Below are positions 28,523-36,769 of a stretch of DNA of 64,000 bases, one piece after another. The stretch covers positions 124,001-188,000 of the forward strand of contig CBDFIL010000003.1 of NCBI GenBank assembly GCA_965248075.1. Reading direction: 5' to 3'. Made by a program: the position numbers and the translations under genes. Origin of the DNA: VXNE01 sp965248075. Lineage in GTDB: Bacteria; Pseudomonadota; Gammaproteobacteria; Pseudomonadales; Azotimanducaceae. The stretch's first letter is position 1; every line of letters begins with the position of its first letter. The notes beneath the pieces were generated by a model that saw only the letters and a program-made list of their open reading frames with translations, was not told the origin of the DNA and searched no databases.

Positions 28523-28761
28523 GCCCGTGTTCTCCCCCAAATGGAATCGTGGCGCAAGGTTACCGCAAGGGCGCGCACGTGCGCGGACCGGGCAGACTTG
28601 CCGGCCTCAGGCGAGCCGAACCGGGGAGGGCCCGAGCACCCGCGCGACAAAGATGTGGACTACAAGGCATGGCTTTCTGCGAAGCGGTGCGTCAGGCTCA
28701 AGCGCAAGATGACGAACATCTGCACGAAAACATGGGAAGGCGACGTGACCACGGGGGAGCG

Positions 28762-29100
28762 ATGCACACCACGAACGTCCGGGAGCTCAAGCGAAACCCC
28801 TCGCGAGCGTTGCGGCTCGCCCGGCAGGGCCCCGTTCTGATACTGAAGGGCAACGAGCCGGACGCCATATTGGTCCACCTGGACAAGTCCCTGACCGACA
28901 CGGAAGCCGGCCTGCGCCCGGCACTCGCCGCCACTCTCTACGGCAGTGGCACCGCCTCGCTGGGCAAGGCGGCCCGCATCAGCGGCCTGGCCCTGGGCGA
29001 GTTCATCGACCACCTCGGCAACCTGGGCATCGAGATCGTGCGCAAGGATGAGACCACAAGCGGTGAAGCGGACGATGTCTCCGAGTGGCTGACGTCATAA
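28762..29100 (+). CDS. Phd-like/UPF0175 fusion antitoxin
   Basis: 112 aa. The N-terminal 40 residues (NVRELKRNPSRALRLARQGPVLILKGNEPDAILV) resemble a Phd/YefM antitoxin. The C-terminal half (AATLYGSGTASLGKAARISGLALGEFIDHLGNLGIEIV) is a UPF0175 domain, usually found with DUF3368 PIN-like toxins. No toxin gene lies on either side, so this is an orphan antitoxin or a lone regulator. The start at 28762 gives the normal Phd beginning; the longer upstream reading has no coding character. Confidence 0.7.
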   Translation: MHTTNVRELKRNPSRALRLARQGPVLILKGNEPDAILVHLDKSLTDTEAGLRPALAATLYGSGTASLGKAARISGLALGEFIDHLGNLGIEIVRKDETTSGEADDVSEWLTS

Positions 29101-29183
29101 GCGACGACCAAACATCCCCCCGGCCAAGCTTGCCAAGGCCATGACCGCCTGCGGATAATCGCCGCCTTTTGCGGGGGATGCGG

Positions 29184-29849
29184 ATGGCTGCCAGGGAGAC
29201 GATCGCGATTCTCGGCGGAACCGGCGATCTCGGCACCGGGCTTGCCATTCGCTGGACACGCGCGGGACACCGGATCGTGATCGGATCGCGGCGGCTCGCA
29301 AAGGCCCAGGACGCGGTGGACAACCTCGCGAAGATCTCCCCGGAGACGCCCGCGATTCCCATGGAGAACGCCGACGCCGCGCACGCGGGCGACATCGTCG
29401 TGCTGACGGTTCCGGCGGAGCACCAGATCTCGACCCTCGACACGGTCAAGGCCGGGCTCTCGGGCAAGATCCTGATCGACGTGACCGCGCCGCTCGTTCC
29501 GCCACGGGTCGGCACGGTGCAGTTGCCCGCGGAAGGTTCCGCCGGCAAGCGCGCACAGGACTTTCTCGGCGACGACGTCATGGTCGTCTCCGCCTTCCAG
29601 AACATCGCCGCCCATCTCCTGCAGGAGGAGGTGCAGATCGAGTGCGATGTCCTGGTCGCCGGCAACAAGCGCGCCGCCCGCGACAAGGTCATCGAACTGA
29701 TCGGCGAAGCGGGCCTGACCGGCTGGCACGCGGGTCCCATCGACAACGCGGCCGCCGCCGAGGCGCTTACCAGCATCCTGATCCAGATCAACCGCCGCCA
29801 CGACATCTCTCATTCGGGCATCAAGATCGTCGGCCAATCGGACCACTGA
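29184..29849 (+). CDS. npdG: F420:NADP oxidoreductase (NpdG-like)
   Basis: 221 aa from ATG 29184, with GGGGG seven bases upstream; ATG 29178 is possible. The enzyme transfers hydride between F420 and NADP. The NADP-binding motif is AILGGTGDLGTGLAIRW, followed by VIGSRR for the NADP phosphate. VVLTVPAEHQ, ILIDVTAPLVPPRVGTVQLP, and SAFQNIAAHLL match the F420-dependent NADP reductase family. It leads the F420 cluster; a mobile repeat element now separates it from cofE. Confidence 0.88.
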   Translation: MAARETIAILGGTGDLGTGLAIRWTRAGHRIVIGSRRLAKAQDAVDNLAKISPETPAIPMENADAAHAGDIVVLTVPAEHQISTLDTVKAGLSGKILIDVTAPLVPPRVGTVQLPAEGSAGKRAQDFLGDDVMVVSAFQNIAAHLLQEEVQIECDVLVAGNKRAARDKVIELIGEAGLTGWHAGPIDNAAAAEALTSILIQINRRHDISHSGIKIVGQSDH

Positions 29850-29855
29850 CCATCG

Positions 29856-30136
29856 CTAGCCCGCATTTCTCACCAGGGGCCGTGATGATCGCGGAGGATT
29901 TTGGTCCTGTGCGCACGACGCTTGCGTCACGCTCGCCGACCGAGAGCATAGCGGGGACTACGGTTGAGGGAGCTCGTGCGCAAGCACGGGCCCGTCTATA
30001 CACGGGGCCAAAAGACCCGCGAGGGCGCGGCCAGCGCAGTCCGCAATCGCGCACGATCATCGACATCGCGGTCAACTTCTTGAAATCCATGAGCTTTTTG
30101 ACGCCGACAAGCGGCCTGGTGAGAAATGCGGGCTAG
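29856..30136. mobile_element. MITE-like element with terminal inverted repeats, copy 1
   Basis: 281 bp. The left end reads CTAGCCCGCATTTCTCACCA and the right end is its reverse complement. It is inverted relative to the other three copies in the window. The interior shares the GGTTTTGG/CCAAAATCC, CACGGGGCC and GCGCGGCCAGCGC blocks with the others. It carries no full gene. A short frame ending NFLKSMSFLTPTSGLVRNAG is conserved in the other copies, suggesting descent from the 3' end of a transposase gene. It lies between npdG and cofE, and its right end overlaps the first codons of cofE. Confidence 0.88.
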
Positions 30137-30896
30137 CCCCGCGCTTCAGGTCATCGGCCTCGAAGGGCTGCCCATGGTGGCCCCCGGAGACGATCTCGCC
30201 GGCCTGTTGCTCGAGCGGATCGCCGCCCAGGACATCACGCTGGAAGCCGGCGACGTACTGGTCGTCGCGCAGAAGATCGTGTCGAAGGCGGAAGGCCGCC
30301 AGGTACGGCTCGCCAACGTCACGCCCTCCCGCGAAGCCGAAGTGCTGGCCGAGGAGACCGACAAGGATCCGCGGCTCGTCCAGCTCATCCTGGATGAGTC
30401 CACGGAAGTCCTGCGCAAGAAGACAGGCATCCTGATCGTCCGTCATACGCTCGGGATCGTCGGCGCCCATGCCGGCATCGACCAGTCCAACATCGACCAC
30501 GGCGACGAGGAGAGCGCTCTGCTGCTGCCGAAGGATCCGGACGCGTCCGCCGCCCGCCTCCACCAGGAACTGCGGGACCGCACCGGCAAGCACCTCGGCG
30601 TGGTGATCAGCGACAGCGCCAACCGCCCCTGGCGCCTCGGAACCGTCGGCATCGCCATCGGCGCCGCGGGCATCGCCACCCTGCACGACCGTCGCGGCGG
30701 CACGGATCTGTTCGGCCGCGAACTGAAGGTCACGCTCATCAACCGGGCGGACAGTCTGGCGACGGCGGCCACGCTCGTCATGGGCGAGACCACGGAGCGC
30801 ATCCCCGCCGCTGTGATCAAGGGCCTCGAACCGGAATCGGAGTGCGACAACGCGGCGGCGATTCTGCGTCCTCTCGAGGAGGACCTGTTCCGGTGA
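30126..30896 (+). CDS. cofE: Coenzyme F420-0:L-glutamate ligase CofE
   Basis: 256 aa. CofE adds glutamates to F420-0 with GTP. Family marks are VIGLEGLPMVAPGDDLA near the N terminus, DVLVVAQKIVSKAEGR, QSNIDHGDEESALLLPKDPD, GVVISDSANRPWRLGTVGIAIGAAG and DLFGREL. The only usable start is ATG 30126, inside the right terminal repeat of the adjacent MITE-like element. Its GGTGAG motif sits just upstream as a Shine-Dalgarno-like site. The next in-frame ATG (Met17) would remove conserved sequence. The first few residues (MRAS) are therefore repeat-encoded. Confidence 0.93.
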   Translation: MRASPALQVIGLEGLPMVAPGDDLAGLLLERIAAQDITLEAGDVLVVAQKIVSKAEGRQVRLANVTPSREAEVLAEETDKDPRLVQLILDESTEVLRKKTGILIVRHTLGIVGAHAGIDQSNIDHGDEESALLLPKDPDASAARLHQELRDRTGKHLGVVISDSANRPWRLGTVGIAIGAAGIATLHDRRGGTDLFGRELKVTLINRADSLATAATLVMGETTERIPAAVIKGLEPESECDNAAAILRPLEEDLFR

Positions 30897-30906
30897 GCGT
30901 CACCCG

Positions 30907-31875
30907 ATGAGGATCCTCGCGCTCACCGGCGGCATCGGCGGAGCCAAGCTGGGGCTCGGGCTGTCCAGGATCCTCTCGCCCGCCGAACTCGCCTTCGTGG
31001 TCAATACCGGCGACGACTTCGAGCACCTCGGACTGCACATCTCTCCGGACGTCGACACCCTCACCTACACCCTCGCCGAGCAGGCGAACCCCGAGACCGG
31101 CTGGGGTCGCCGCGACGAGAGCTGGCATTTCATGGAAGCGCTCGAAGACCTCGGCGGCGAAACCTGGTTCCGCCTCGGCGACCGGGATCTGGCGTTGCAC
31201 GCGTTGCGGCGCATACGTCTCGACGCCGGGGCCACGCTGACCGAGGCCACCCGGGAGATCTGCCGCAAGCTCGACGTGACGCACGACGTCTGGCCGATGT
31301 CCGACGACCCGGTACGCACCCACGTCCGTACCGCCGACGGCCCCCTGGCGTTTCAGCACTACTTCGTGCGCGACCGTTGCGCGCCGGCCGTGACCGGGTT
31401 CGAGTTCGCCGGTATCGCGGACGCCGCCGTCAATCCGGAGATCGCCGCCGCCCTGGCTGGATCGCTGCGCGGCATCGTGATCTGTCCCTCGAATCCGTTC
31501 GTCTCTGTCGATCCGATCCTGCACCTGCCGGGCATGCGCGACCTGCTGCGTGCCGCCGGCGTTCCCATCGTCGCGGTATCGCCCATCGTCGGCGGGCAGG
31601 CCATCAAGGGGCCGACCGCCAAGATGATGCGGGAACTCGCCATTCCGGCCACCACCGAGCAGATCGCAGCGCACTACGCAGAACTCGCGACCGGGTTCGT
31701 CCTCGACGAACAGGACGCCGCGGCAGAGTCCGCCGTGCGCGCGCTCGGCCTCGACACGCTGGTCGCCCAGACCGTCATGGTGAGCCTCGAAGACCGGGTC
31801 GCACTGGCGCGCACCGTGCTGGACTTCGCGGACCGCCTCCGGGCAGCCCTGCCGGCTTCCTCCGGGCCCGGCTGA
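30907..31875 (+). CDS. cofD: 2-phospho-L-lactate transferase CofD (FbiA)
   Basis: 322 aa. CofD transfers the lactyl-phosphate or equivalent moiety from the GDP- or GPP-activated donor to Fo, giving F420-0 or its dehydro form. The N-terminal LALTGGIGGAKLGLGLSRIL and VVNTGDDFEHLGLHISPDVDTLTYTL are signature sequences; VICPSNPFVSVDPIL and VAVSPIVGGQAIKGPTAKMM bind the donor. It starts 10 bases after cofE. The substrate (2-phospholactate, phosphoenolpyruvate or 3-phosphoglycerate) depends on CofC and cannot be read from this. Confidence 0.96.
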   Translation: MRILALTGGIGGAKLGLGLSRILSPAELAFVVNTGDDFEHLGLHISPDVDTLTYTLAEQANPETGWGRRDESWHFMEALEDLGGETWFRLGDRDLALHALRRIRLDAGATLTEATREICRKLDVTHDVWPMSDDPVRTHVRTADGPLAFQHYFVRDRCAPAVTGFEFAGIADAAVNPEIAAALAGSLRGIVICPSNPFVSVDPILHLPGMRDLLRAAGVPIVAVSPIVGGQAIKGPTAKMMRELAIPATTEQIAAHYAELATGFVLDEQDAAAESAVRALGLDTLVAQTVMVSLEDRVALARTVLDFADRLRAALPASSGPG

Positions 31876-31890
31876 ACCCGCACCGCACCC

Positions 31891-32538
31891 ATGTGGGCAC
31901 TGGTACCGTTCAAGGGCGCCGAAGGTGCAAAGGGCCGTCTCTCCCCCGCGCTGTCGGAACAGGAACGCCGCGACCTCTCTCTCGCCATGGTGCGGGACGT
32001 CCTGGCCGCGCTTGCGGCGGCGCCGCTCGACGGGGTGGTCATCGTGTCGCGCTCCGCAGTGGCGCGCGAGCTTGCGCGGGAGTTCGCCACGGAAGTGTTC
32101 GAGGAGACGGTCAAGGGGCTGACCGGAGCGGTCACCGAGGCGAGCGAGCACATCGCGCGGCGTGGCGGTAGCGGCACGATGATCGTCCACGGCGATGTCC
32201 CCCTCCTCACCACGGCGGAAGTGGAAGCGGTGCTCGACGGACATCGGGACATCACCCTGGTCCCCGACCGACACGACATCGGCACGAACTGCATCGCCGC
32301 CACGCCGCCGAACGCCATGACCTACCAGTTCGACGGCACGAGCTTCGCGCCACACCAGGCCCTCGCCAGGGCCGCGCGCACCGAGCCGCGCATCCTCCGG
32401 CTGCCGGGCCTTGGCCTCGACATCGACACGCTGGAGGGCCTGCGCGCGTTCGCGGACGTGGAAAGCGACACCCGCACGGCCCGCTACCTGCAGGAGAGCG
32501 GTCTGGCATCGCGGTTGCGCGAACCGCATAATGACTAG
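31891..32538 (+). CDS. cofC: 2-phospho-L-lactate guanylyltransferase CofC-like
   Basis: 215 aa. CofC activates a three-carbon phosphoacid with GTP to make the CofD donor. The nucleotidyltransferase opening is LVPFKGAEGAKGRLSP, followed by the metal-binding IVHGDVPLLT and DRHDIGTNCIAATPP. CofC enzymes vary in using 2-phospholactate, phosphoenolpyruvate or 3-phosphoglycerate; the last has been described in some proteobacteria. The substrate here is not determined. It lies between cofD and fbiC in a tight operon. Confidence 0.93.
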   Translation: MWALVPFKGAEGAKGRLSPALSEQERRDLSLAMVRDVLAALAAAPLDGVVIVSRSAVARELAREFATEVFEETVKGLTGAVTEASEHIARRGGSGTMIVHGDVPLLTTAEVEAVLDGHRDITLVPDRHDIGTNCIAATPPNAMTYQFDGTSFAPHQALARAARTEPRILRLPGLGLDIDTLEGLRAFADVESDTRTARYLQESGLASRLREPHND

Positions 32539-32562
32539 CTTGAGGTTTCCCCGGGGCCATCC

Positions 32563-35028
32563 ATGCTTGCCGACGACGTGTTGAACGCCGCCATCGAGGG
32601 CGCATTGCCAACCGCAGCCGAGGCCCTCGCCCTGGCGGACTTCGCGGACACCAAAGCCCTCGCGACGGTCGCCGCAACCCTGCGCGACCGCGGCTTCCTG
32701 AACATCGTCACCTACTCACGCAAGGTCTTCATTCCCTTGACGCACCTGTGCCGCGACGTCTGCCACTACTGCACGTTCGCGCAGACGCCGAAGAAGCTCG
32801 ATGCGCCCTACCTGACTCTCGAGCAGGTCCTCGCCGTCGCCCGCGAAGGCGCCGCCCTCGGCTGCAAGGAGGCGCTGTTCACCCTGGGCGAAAAACCCGA
32901 ACTGCGTTACCGCGCGGCGCGCGAATGGCTGACCGGACACGGCTACGAGACCACGCTGCAATATCTTCGCGATGCGGCCGCCGCGGTGCTCGAGGAGACC
33001 GGCCTCCTGCCGCACCTCAATCCGGGCAACATGACGCCCGCCGAAATCGCGGAGCTGCGGCCCGTAGCCCCTTCGATGGGGATCATGCTCGAGTCCGCCT
33101 CCGACCGGCTGACTGACAAGGGCATGCCCCACTACGGCTCGCCGGACAAGGTGCCCGCGGTACGCATCCAGACCCTGCACGACGCCGGCGCCGCCGGCGT
33201 GCCGATGACCACCGGCATCCTGATCGGCATCGGCGAGACCCGCCGCGAACGCATCGAGGCCCTGCTCGCCATCCGCCGCGTGCATGAGGCGCACGGCAAC
33301 ATCCAGGAGATCATCGTCCAGAACTTCCGCGCCAAGCCGGGCACGAAGATGCGCTCGGCGCCGGAACCGGATCTCGACGAACTGCTCTGGACCATCGCGG
33401 TCGCCCGCATCGTCTTCGGCGCGCACATGAGCGTGCAGGCGCCGCCGAACCTGAGTCCCGGCGTGCTGCCGCAGATTGTCGACGCGGGCATCAACGACTG
33501 GGGCGGCGTGTCTCCCCTGACCCCGGATTTCGTGAATCCTGAGGCGCCCTGGCCGCAGCTCGCCGAACTGACCCGCGAGACGGCGCACGCCGGCAAGCAC
33601 CTGCACGAACGCCTGACCGTCTATCCCGGTTATGCGCTGGACCCGGACCGCTGGCTGGACGCCAGCCTCAAGAGCCGCGTGCTCGATCTCGTCGACGGAG
33701 AGGGACTGCCGCGCGTCGACGGCTGGTCGCCCGGCGAAGAGACGGAGCCGCCGGAAGAGACCCTCGAACGCATTCAGCGCCCGCCGGCGGACGTGTCGCC
33801 CGACGTGGCGGACATCCTCGCCCGAGCTCGGTCCGGAGACGATCTCGAGGAGAACGCGATCGTCCGCCTCATCCGCGCCCGCGGCGACGACTTCAACGCC
33901 GTGGTGCAGGCCGCCGACGCATTGCGGGCCCAGGTCAACGGCGACACCGTCAGCTACGTCGTCAACCGCAACATCAACTACACCAACATCTGCTACTTCA
34001 AGTGCCAGTTCTGCGCGTTCTCCAAGGGCAAGCTGGCCGAGAACCTGCGCGGTCGGCCCTACGACCTCTCCCACGAGGAGATCCAGCGCCGCACCCGGGA
34101 AGCCTGGGAGCGCGGCGGCACGGAAGTGTGCATGCAGGGTGGCATCCATCCCGAGTACACGGGCCAGACTTACATCGATATCGTCACCGCCGTGAAGGAA
34201 GCCGTGCCGGAGATGCACGTGCATGCCTTTTCGCCGCTCGAGGTGTGGCAGGGAGCGGCCACCTCCAACCTGCCGCTACCCGTGTACCTGCGCACGTTGA
34301 AGGAGGCCGGGCTCGGCACGTTGCCCGGCACCGCCGCCGAGATCCTCGACGACGAGGTGCGCGCGATCATCTGCCCCGACAAGATCAACACGGCGCAGTG
34401 GCTACAGGTGATGGAAGCCTCGCATTCCGTAGGTTTCCGCACGACCGCGACCATCATGTACGGCCACGTCGACCAGCCCAGGCACTGGGCGCGCCACCTG
34501 CTCCGGATCCGCGCGCTGCAGCGGCGCACCGGCGGGTTCACGGAGTTCGTCCCGCTCCCCTTCGTGCACATGGAGGCGCCCATGTACCTGAAGGGCAACG
34601 CACGCCGCGGCCCCACCTTCCGGGAGGCGATCCTGGTACACGCCGTCGCCCGCCTGGCCCTGCATCCGCACATCACGAATATCCAGGCGAGCTGGGTGAA
34701 GATGGGCCACGAGGGCGTCGTCGCCGCGCTGAACGCCGGCTGCAACGACCTCGGCGGCACGCTGATGAACGAGAGCATCACCCGCGCCGCCGGTTCCGCC
34801 CACGGGCAGGAGACTTCGCCGCGCCGCATGCGTGCGCTGATCGAGTCCGCCAGACGGACGCCGCGGCAGCGTTCCACCGCCTACGGAGAGGTGGATGACG
34901 AAGTGGTCGAGCGCGGACTACGAGCGGGGGATCTCGAGGACATCGTCAACACGCCCGCGCGGAAGTACGAACGTACGCGCAAGCATGACCTGGTGAGGAA
35001 TCGGATCGCGGCGGCAAGCGCCGACTGA
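32563..35028 (+). CDS. fbiC: FO synthase, CofG-CofH fusion (FbiC)
   Basis: 821 aa with two radical-SAM domains. It makes the deazaflavin chromophore Fo from tyrosine and the ribityl uracil precursor. The CofG half holds CRDVCHYC (Cys63, Cys67, Cys70); the CofH half holds CYFKCQFC (Cys477, Cys481, Cys484). Both are the CxxxCxxC [4Fe-4S] motif. Fused FbiC is typical of actinobacteria; archaea and cyanobacteria usually have separate genes. Its presence in a proteobacterial context suggests transfer of the whole cluster. It is the last gene of cofE-cofD-cofC-fbiC. Confidence 0.97.
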   Translation: MLADDVLNAAIEGALPTAAEALALADFADTKALATVAATLRDRGFLNIVTYSRKVFIPLTHLCRDVCHYCTFAQTPKKLDAPYLTLEQVLAVAREGAALGCKEALFTLGEKPELRYRAAREWLTGHGYETTLQYLRDAAAAVLEETGLLPHLNPGNMTPAEIAELRPVAPSMGIMLESASDRLTDKGMPHYGSPDKVPAVRIQTLHDAGAAGVPMTTGILIGIGETRRERIEALLAIRRVHEAHGNIQEIIVQNFRAKPGTKMRSAPEPDLDELLWTIAVARIVFGAHMSVQAPPNLSPGVLPQIVDAGINDWGGVSPLTPDFVNPEAPWPQLAELTRETAHAGKHLHERLTVYPGYALDPDRWLDASLKSRVLDLVDGEGLPRVDGWSPGEETEPPEETLERIQRPPADVSPDVADILARARSGDDLEENAIVRLIRARGDDFNAVVQAADALRAQVNGDTVSYVVNRNINYTNICYFKCQFCAFSKGKLAENLRGRPYDLSHEEIQRRTREAWERGGTEVCMQGGIHPEYTGQTYIDIVTAVKEAVPEMHVHAFSPLEVWQGAATSNLPLPVYLRTLKEAGLGTLPGTAAEILDDEVRAIICPDKINTAQWLQVMEASHSVGFRTTATIMYGHVDQPRHWARHLLRIRALQRRTGGFTEFVPLPFVHMEAPMYLKGNARRGPTFREAILVHAVARLALHPHITNIQASWVKMGHEGVVAALNAGCNDLGGTLMNESITRAAGSAHGQETSPRRMRALIESARRTPRQRSTAYGEVDDEVVERGLRAGDLEDIVNTPARKYERTRKHDLVRNRIAAASAD

Positions 35029-35119
35029 CCGGTCCACCCGCACCGCCTCGCCGGGCCTGACCAGGGATCCAGATTCCTCAAGGAGGCCCAGGCCGGCGGG
35101 CTCCGCAGGCTCCGTCCCG

Positions 35120-35386
35120 TCAGGCGAAACGTTGCGCTGCGCGGGCTTGAGCCTTCGCGGCTTCCTCCTCCCGGTTCCTGGAAGGGGCTCCGGTAACCAG
35201 TTCCACGAGCAACCGCTCGGCAACTTCGGCGACCTCGTCCACCGCTCGGCAAAAGACCACCTCGTTCGCTCGTGAGGGCTTCTGGAACCCGCTCAGCTTG
35301 CGTACGAACTGCAGCGCGGACGCACGGATCTCCTCCCCGGTCGCCGGCGGCTCGAAGTTGTGCAGCGTTCGGATGTTCCTGCACAT
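35120..35386 (-). CDS. DUF2277 family protein
   Basis: 88 aa. MCRNIRTLHNFEPPATGEEIRASALQFVRK, then SGFQKPSRANEVVF and RNREEEAAKAQARAA at the C terminus match a small conserved family of unknown function. It is directly downstream (minus strand) of the Ddn-like gene, with three bases between stop and start. In other genomes this family is often next to F420- or mycobacteria-like genes, but that link here is only positional. Confidence 0.8.
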   Translation of the reverse strand: MCRNIRTLHNFEPPATGEEIRASALQFVRKLSGFQKPSRANEVVFCRAVDEVAEVAERLLVELVTGAPSRNREEEAAKAQARAAQRFA

Positions 35387-35389
35387 GGT

Positions 35390-35824
35390 TCAGACCGGCT
35401 CCGCGACGAACAGCGGGAGCTTACGCGACGTCTTGTTCCGGTATTCCTCATACGGCGGAAACGCCTCCACGCACAGCGCCCAGATCCGATCGCGCTCCCC
35501 GGCGTCCTCGACTTCGCGCACGCGCATGGGCATCACCTCTGTCTTGTCGCGAATTTCCACGTCGGCATCGTCGCGCAGGTTGTAGACCCAGACCGGGTTC
35601 TGCGGCGCACCGCCCATGGAAGCCACCAGCACGTAGCTGTCGCCGTCCTTGACGCGCATCAACGGGGTCTTGCGCACCGACCCGGTCCTGTTGCCCCGAT
35701 GCGTGACGATGATCACCGGCAGGCCGGTCTCCATCAGCTCGGTGCCCGCGGTGCCGCCGCTGCCCTCGTATAACTCGACCTGCTCTCGGACCCACTTGAC
35801 GGGACTGGGGACATACTCGGCCAT
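35390..35824 (-). CDS. Deazaflavin (F420)-dependent nitroreductase family protein (Ddn-like)
   Basis: 144 aa from ATG 35824 (MAEYVPSPVKWVREQVELYE). The split-barrel fold of the Ddn family is seen in PVIIVTHRGNRTGSVRKTPLMRVKDGDSYVLVASMGGAPQNP and VWVYNLRDDADVEI. GGTCC-type RBS not certain; GAGG lies in the upstream region. These proteins bind F420H2 and reduce various substrates. It is one of at least four candidate F420 users in the window and sits beside fbiC, convergent with it. Confidence 0.9.
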   Translation of the reverse strand: MAEYVPSPVKWVREQVELYEGSGGTAGTELMETGLPVIIVTHRGNRTGSVRKTPLMRVKDGDSYVLVASMGGAPQNPVWVYNLRDDADVEIRDKTEVMPMRVREVEDAGERDRIWALCVEAFPPYEEYRNKTSRKLPLFVAEPV

Positions 35825-36187
35825 GGTGCCTCCTCGGTGTACCGGTGTCGGACTGGTACCTCCGAGTCTAGAGCCTCGCGTCGTAGAACGGAACGGTAGT
35901 GACGTCTTCGACGCGAGGCCGTAGTGAGGTGGGGGCTGGGGCCAGACCCCGAGCGCCAGCGAGCAGTCCGGCGGCGCTATGGGCGGGGGCGCTACGTGAT
36001 TGGCCGCGCAAGTGCGCCAGTCGCACCAAGTCTCGCGCCACGTTGAGTCGCCAATTCCTCGACCAGGTTCTCCTCCTCCGTTCGCCAACCTTGTACGCAG
36101 CAAGCTTTGACCTGCGCCGCCTGCTAGCATAATTTGCAGTCGCGCGGGCCCGGCAGATCCGCTGCCCGCCCAACAGGAGGCAACGCC
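35825..36187. other. Intergenic stretch without a recognised gene
   Basis: 363 bases between the Ddn-like gene and the FitA-like antitoxin. It contains a GC-rich block (GTGGGGGCTGGGGCCAGACC at about 35930-35949) and a more A/T-rich tail with TAGCATAAT at about 36124-36132, which could serve as a -10 region for the antitoxin gene. Small frames on both strands have no recognisable product. Confidence 0.5.
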
Positions 36188-36520
36188 ATGAGCACAAGTC
36201 TCACCGTCCGTGACATCGATCCGGCCGACAAGTCGTGGCTGAGGCGCGAGGCCCGCCATGTCGGGGTGTCCATGGAAGAGTTCGTGCGCCGCCTGATCCA
36301 CGAGAAGCGCACCAAGACCGAGCATCGCCCCAAGCCGTCCGAAGCCTTCGCGCGCCACTTCGGAGAGCGGCACCGCGTCGAACTGCCGACCCCGGCACGT
36401 TGCGGCTACAGGCCGCTGTCGTGGTCGGTTGGCTCGGCTTTCCCTGCTCGATGGCCTCGGCTACCGAACGCTTACCATGGAACAAATCCGCTCGCGGCTG
36501 ATTCGGCACGGGACTCGTAG
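36188..36520 (+). CDS. FitA/VapB-like antitoxin with a repeat-derived ending
   Basis: 110 aa. The N terminus (SLTVRDIDPADKSWLRREARHVGVSMEEFVRRLI) is a typical RHH antitoxin of the FitA/plasmid-stability group, and RVELPTPARCGYRPLSW looks like the usual C-terminal end. The final 35 or so residues are not conserved and the stop TAG (36518-36520) falls in a GTAGGGG repeat. The PIN toxin that normally follows is absent. It is probably an orphan whose 3' end was altered by insertion or deletion. Confidence 0.65.
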   Translation: MSTSLTVRDIDPADKSWLRREARHVGVSMEEFVRRLIHEKRTKTEHRPKPSEAFARHFGERHRVELPTPARCGYRPLSWSVGSAFPARWPRLPNAYHGTNPLAADSARDS

Positions 36521-36594
36521 GGGCGACGCCTGTCGTCGCCCGTGTCGCAGTCGTGCACGACTTCAAAACGGGACGCCACAAGGGCGTCCCCTAC
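36518..36594. repeat. GTAGGGG-type palindromic repeat, copy B
   Basis: 77 bp with GTAGGGGCGAC on the left and GTCCCCTAC on the right. Two hairpins are seen: GGGCGACGCC..GTCGTCGCCC and GGGACGCC..GGGCGTCCC, joined by TCGTGCACGA, itself a palindrome. The left TAG is the stop codon of the FitA-like gene. It has the same architecture as copies at 41.5 and 55.9 kb. Confidence 0.78.
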
Positions 36595-36621
36595 AGCCCG
36601 CGCAGGTACCATGCATGCGTT

Positions 36622-36672
36622 CCCGGGACCGTGCACGAATTCGGCACGGGACGGAGTCCGTTCCCCGCGCGT
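36622..36672. repeat. Partial copy of the GTAGGGG-type repeat
   Basis: GACCGTGCACGAATTCGGCA followed by CGGGACGGAGTCCGTTCCCC repeats the central GTGCACGAATTC unit and one hairpin arm of the full element, but no terminal GTAG is present. It lies 30 bases from copy B and may be a decayed neighbour or half element. Confidence 0.5.
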
Positions 36673-36769
36673 CAGCGCGCCGGAACCCGGAGTGAAAACT
36701 CCTGGCAACCCGCGGCCTGTCGCCAAAACGTTCCAGCCGCAGGACCTCCGGCGCGCGGACCGCCGGTTC

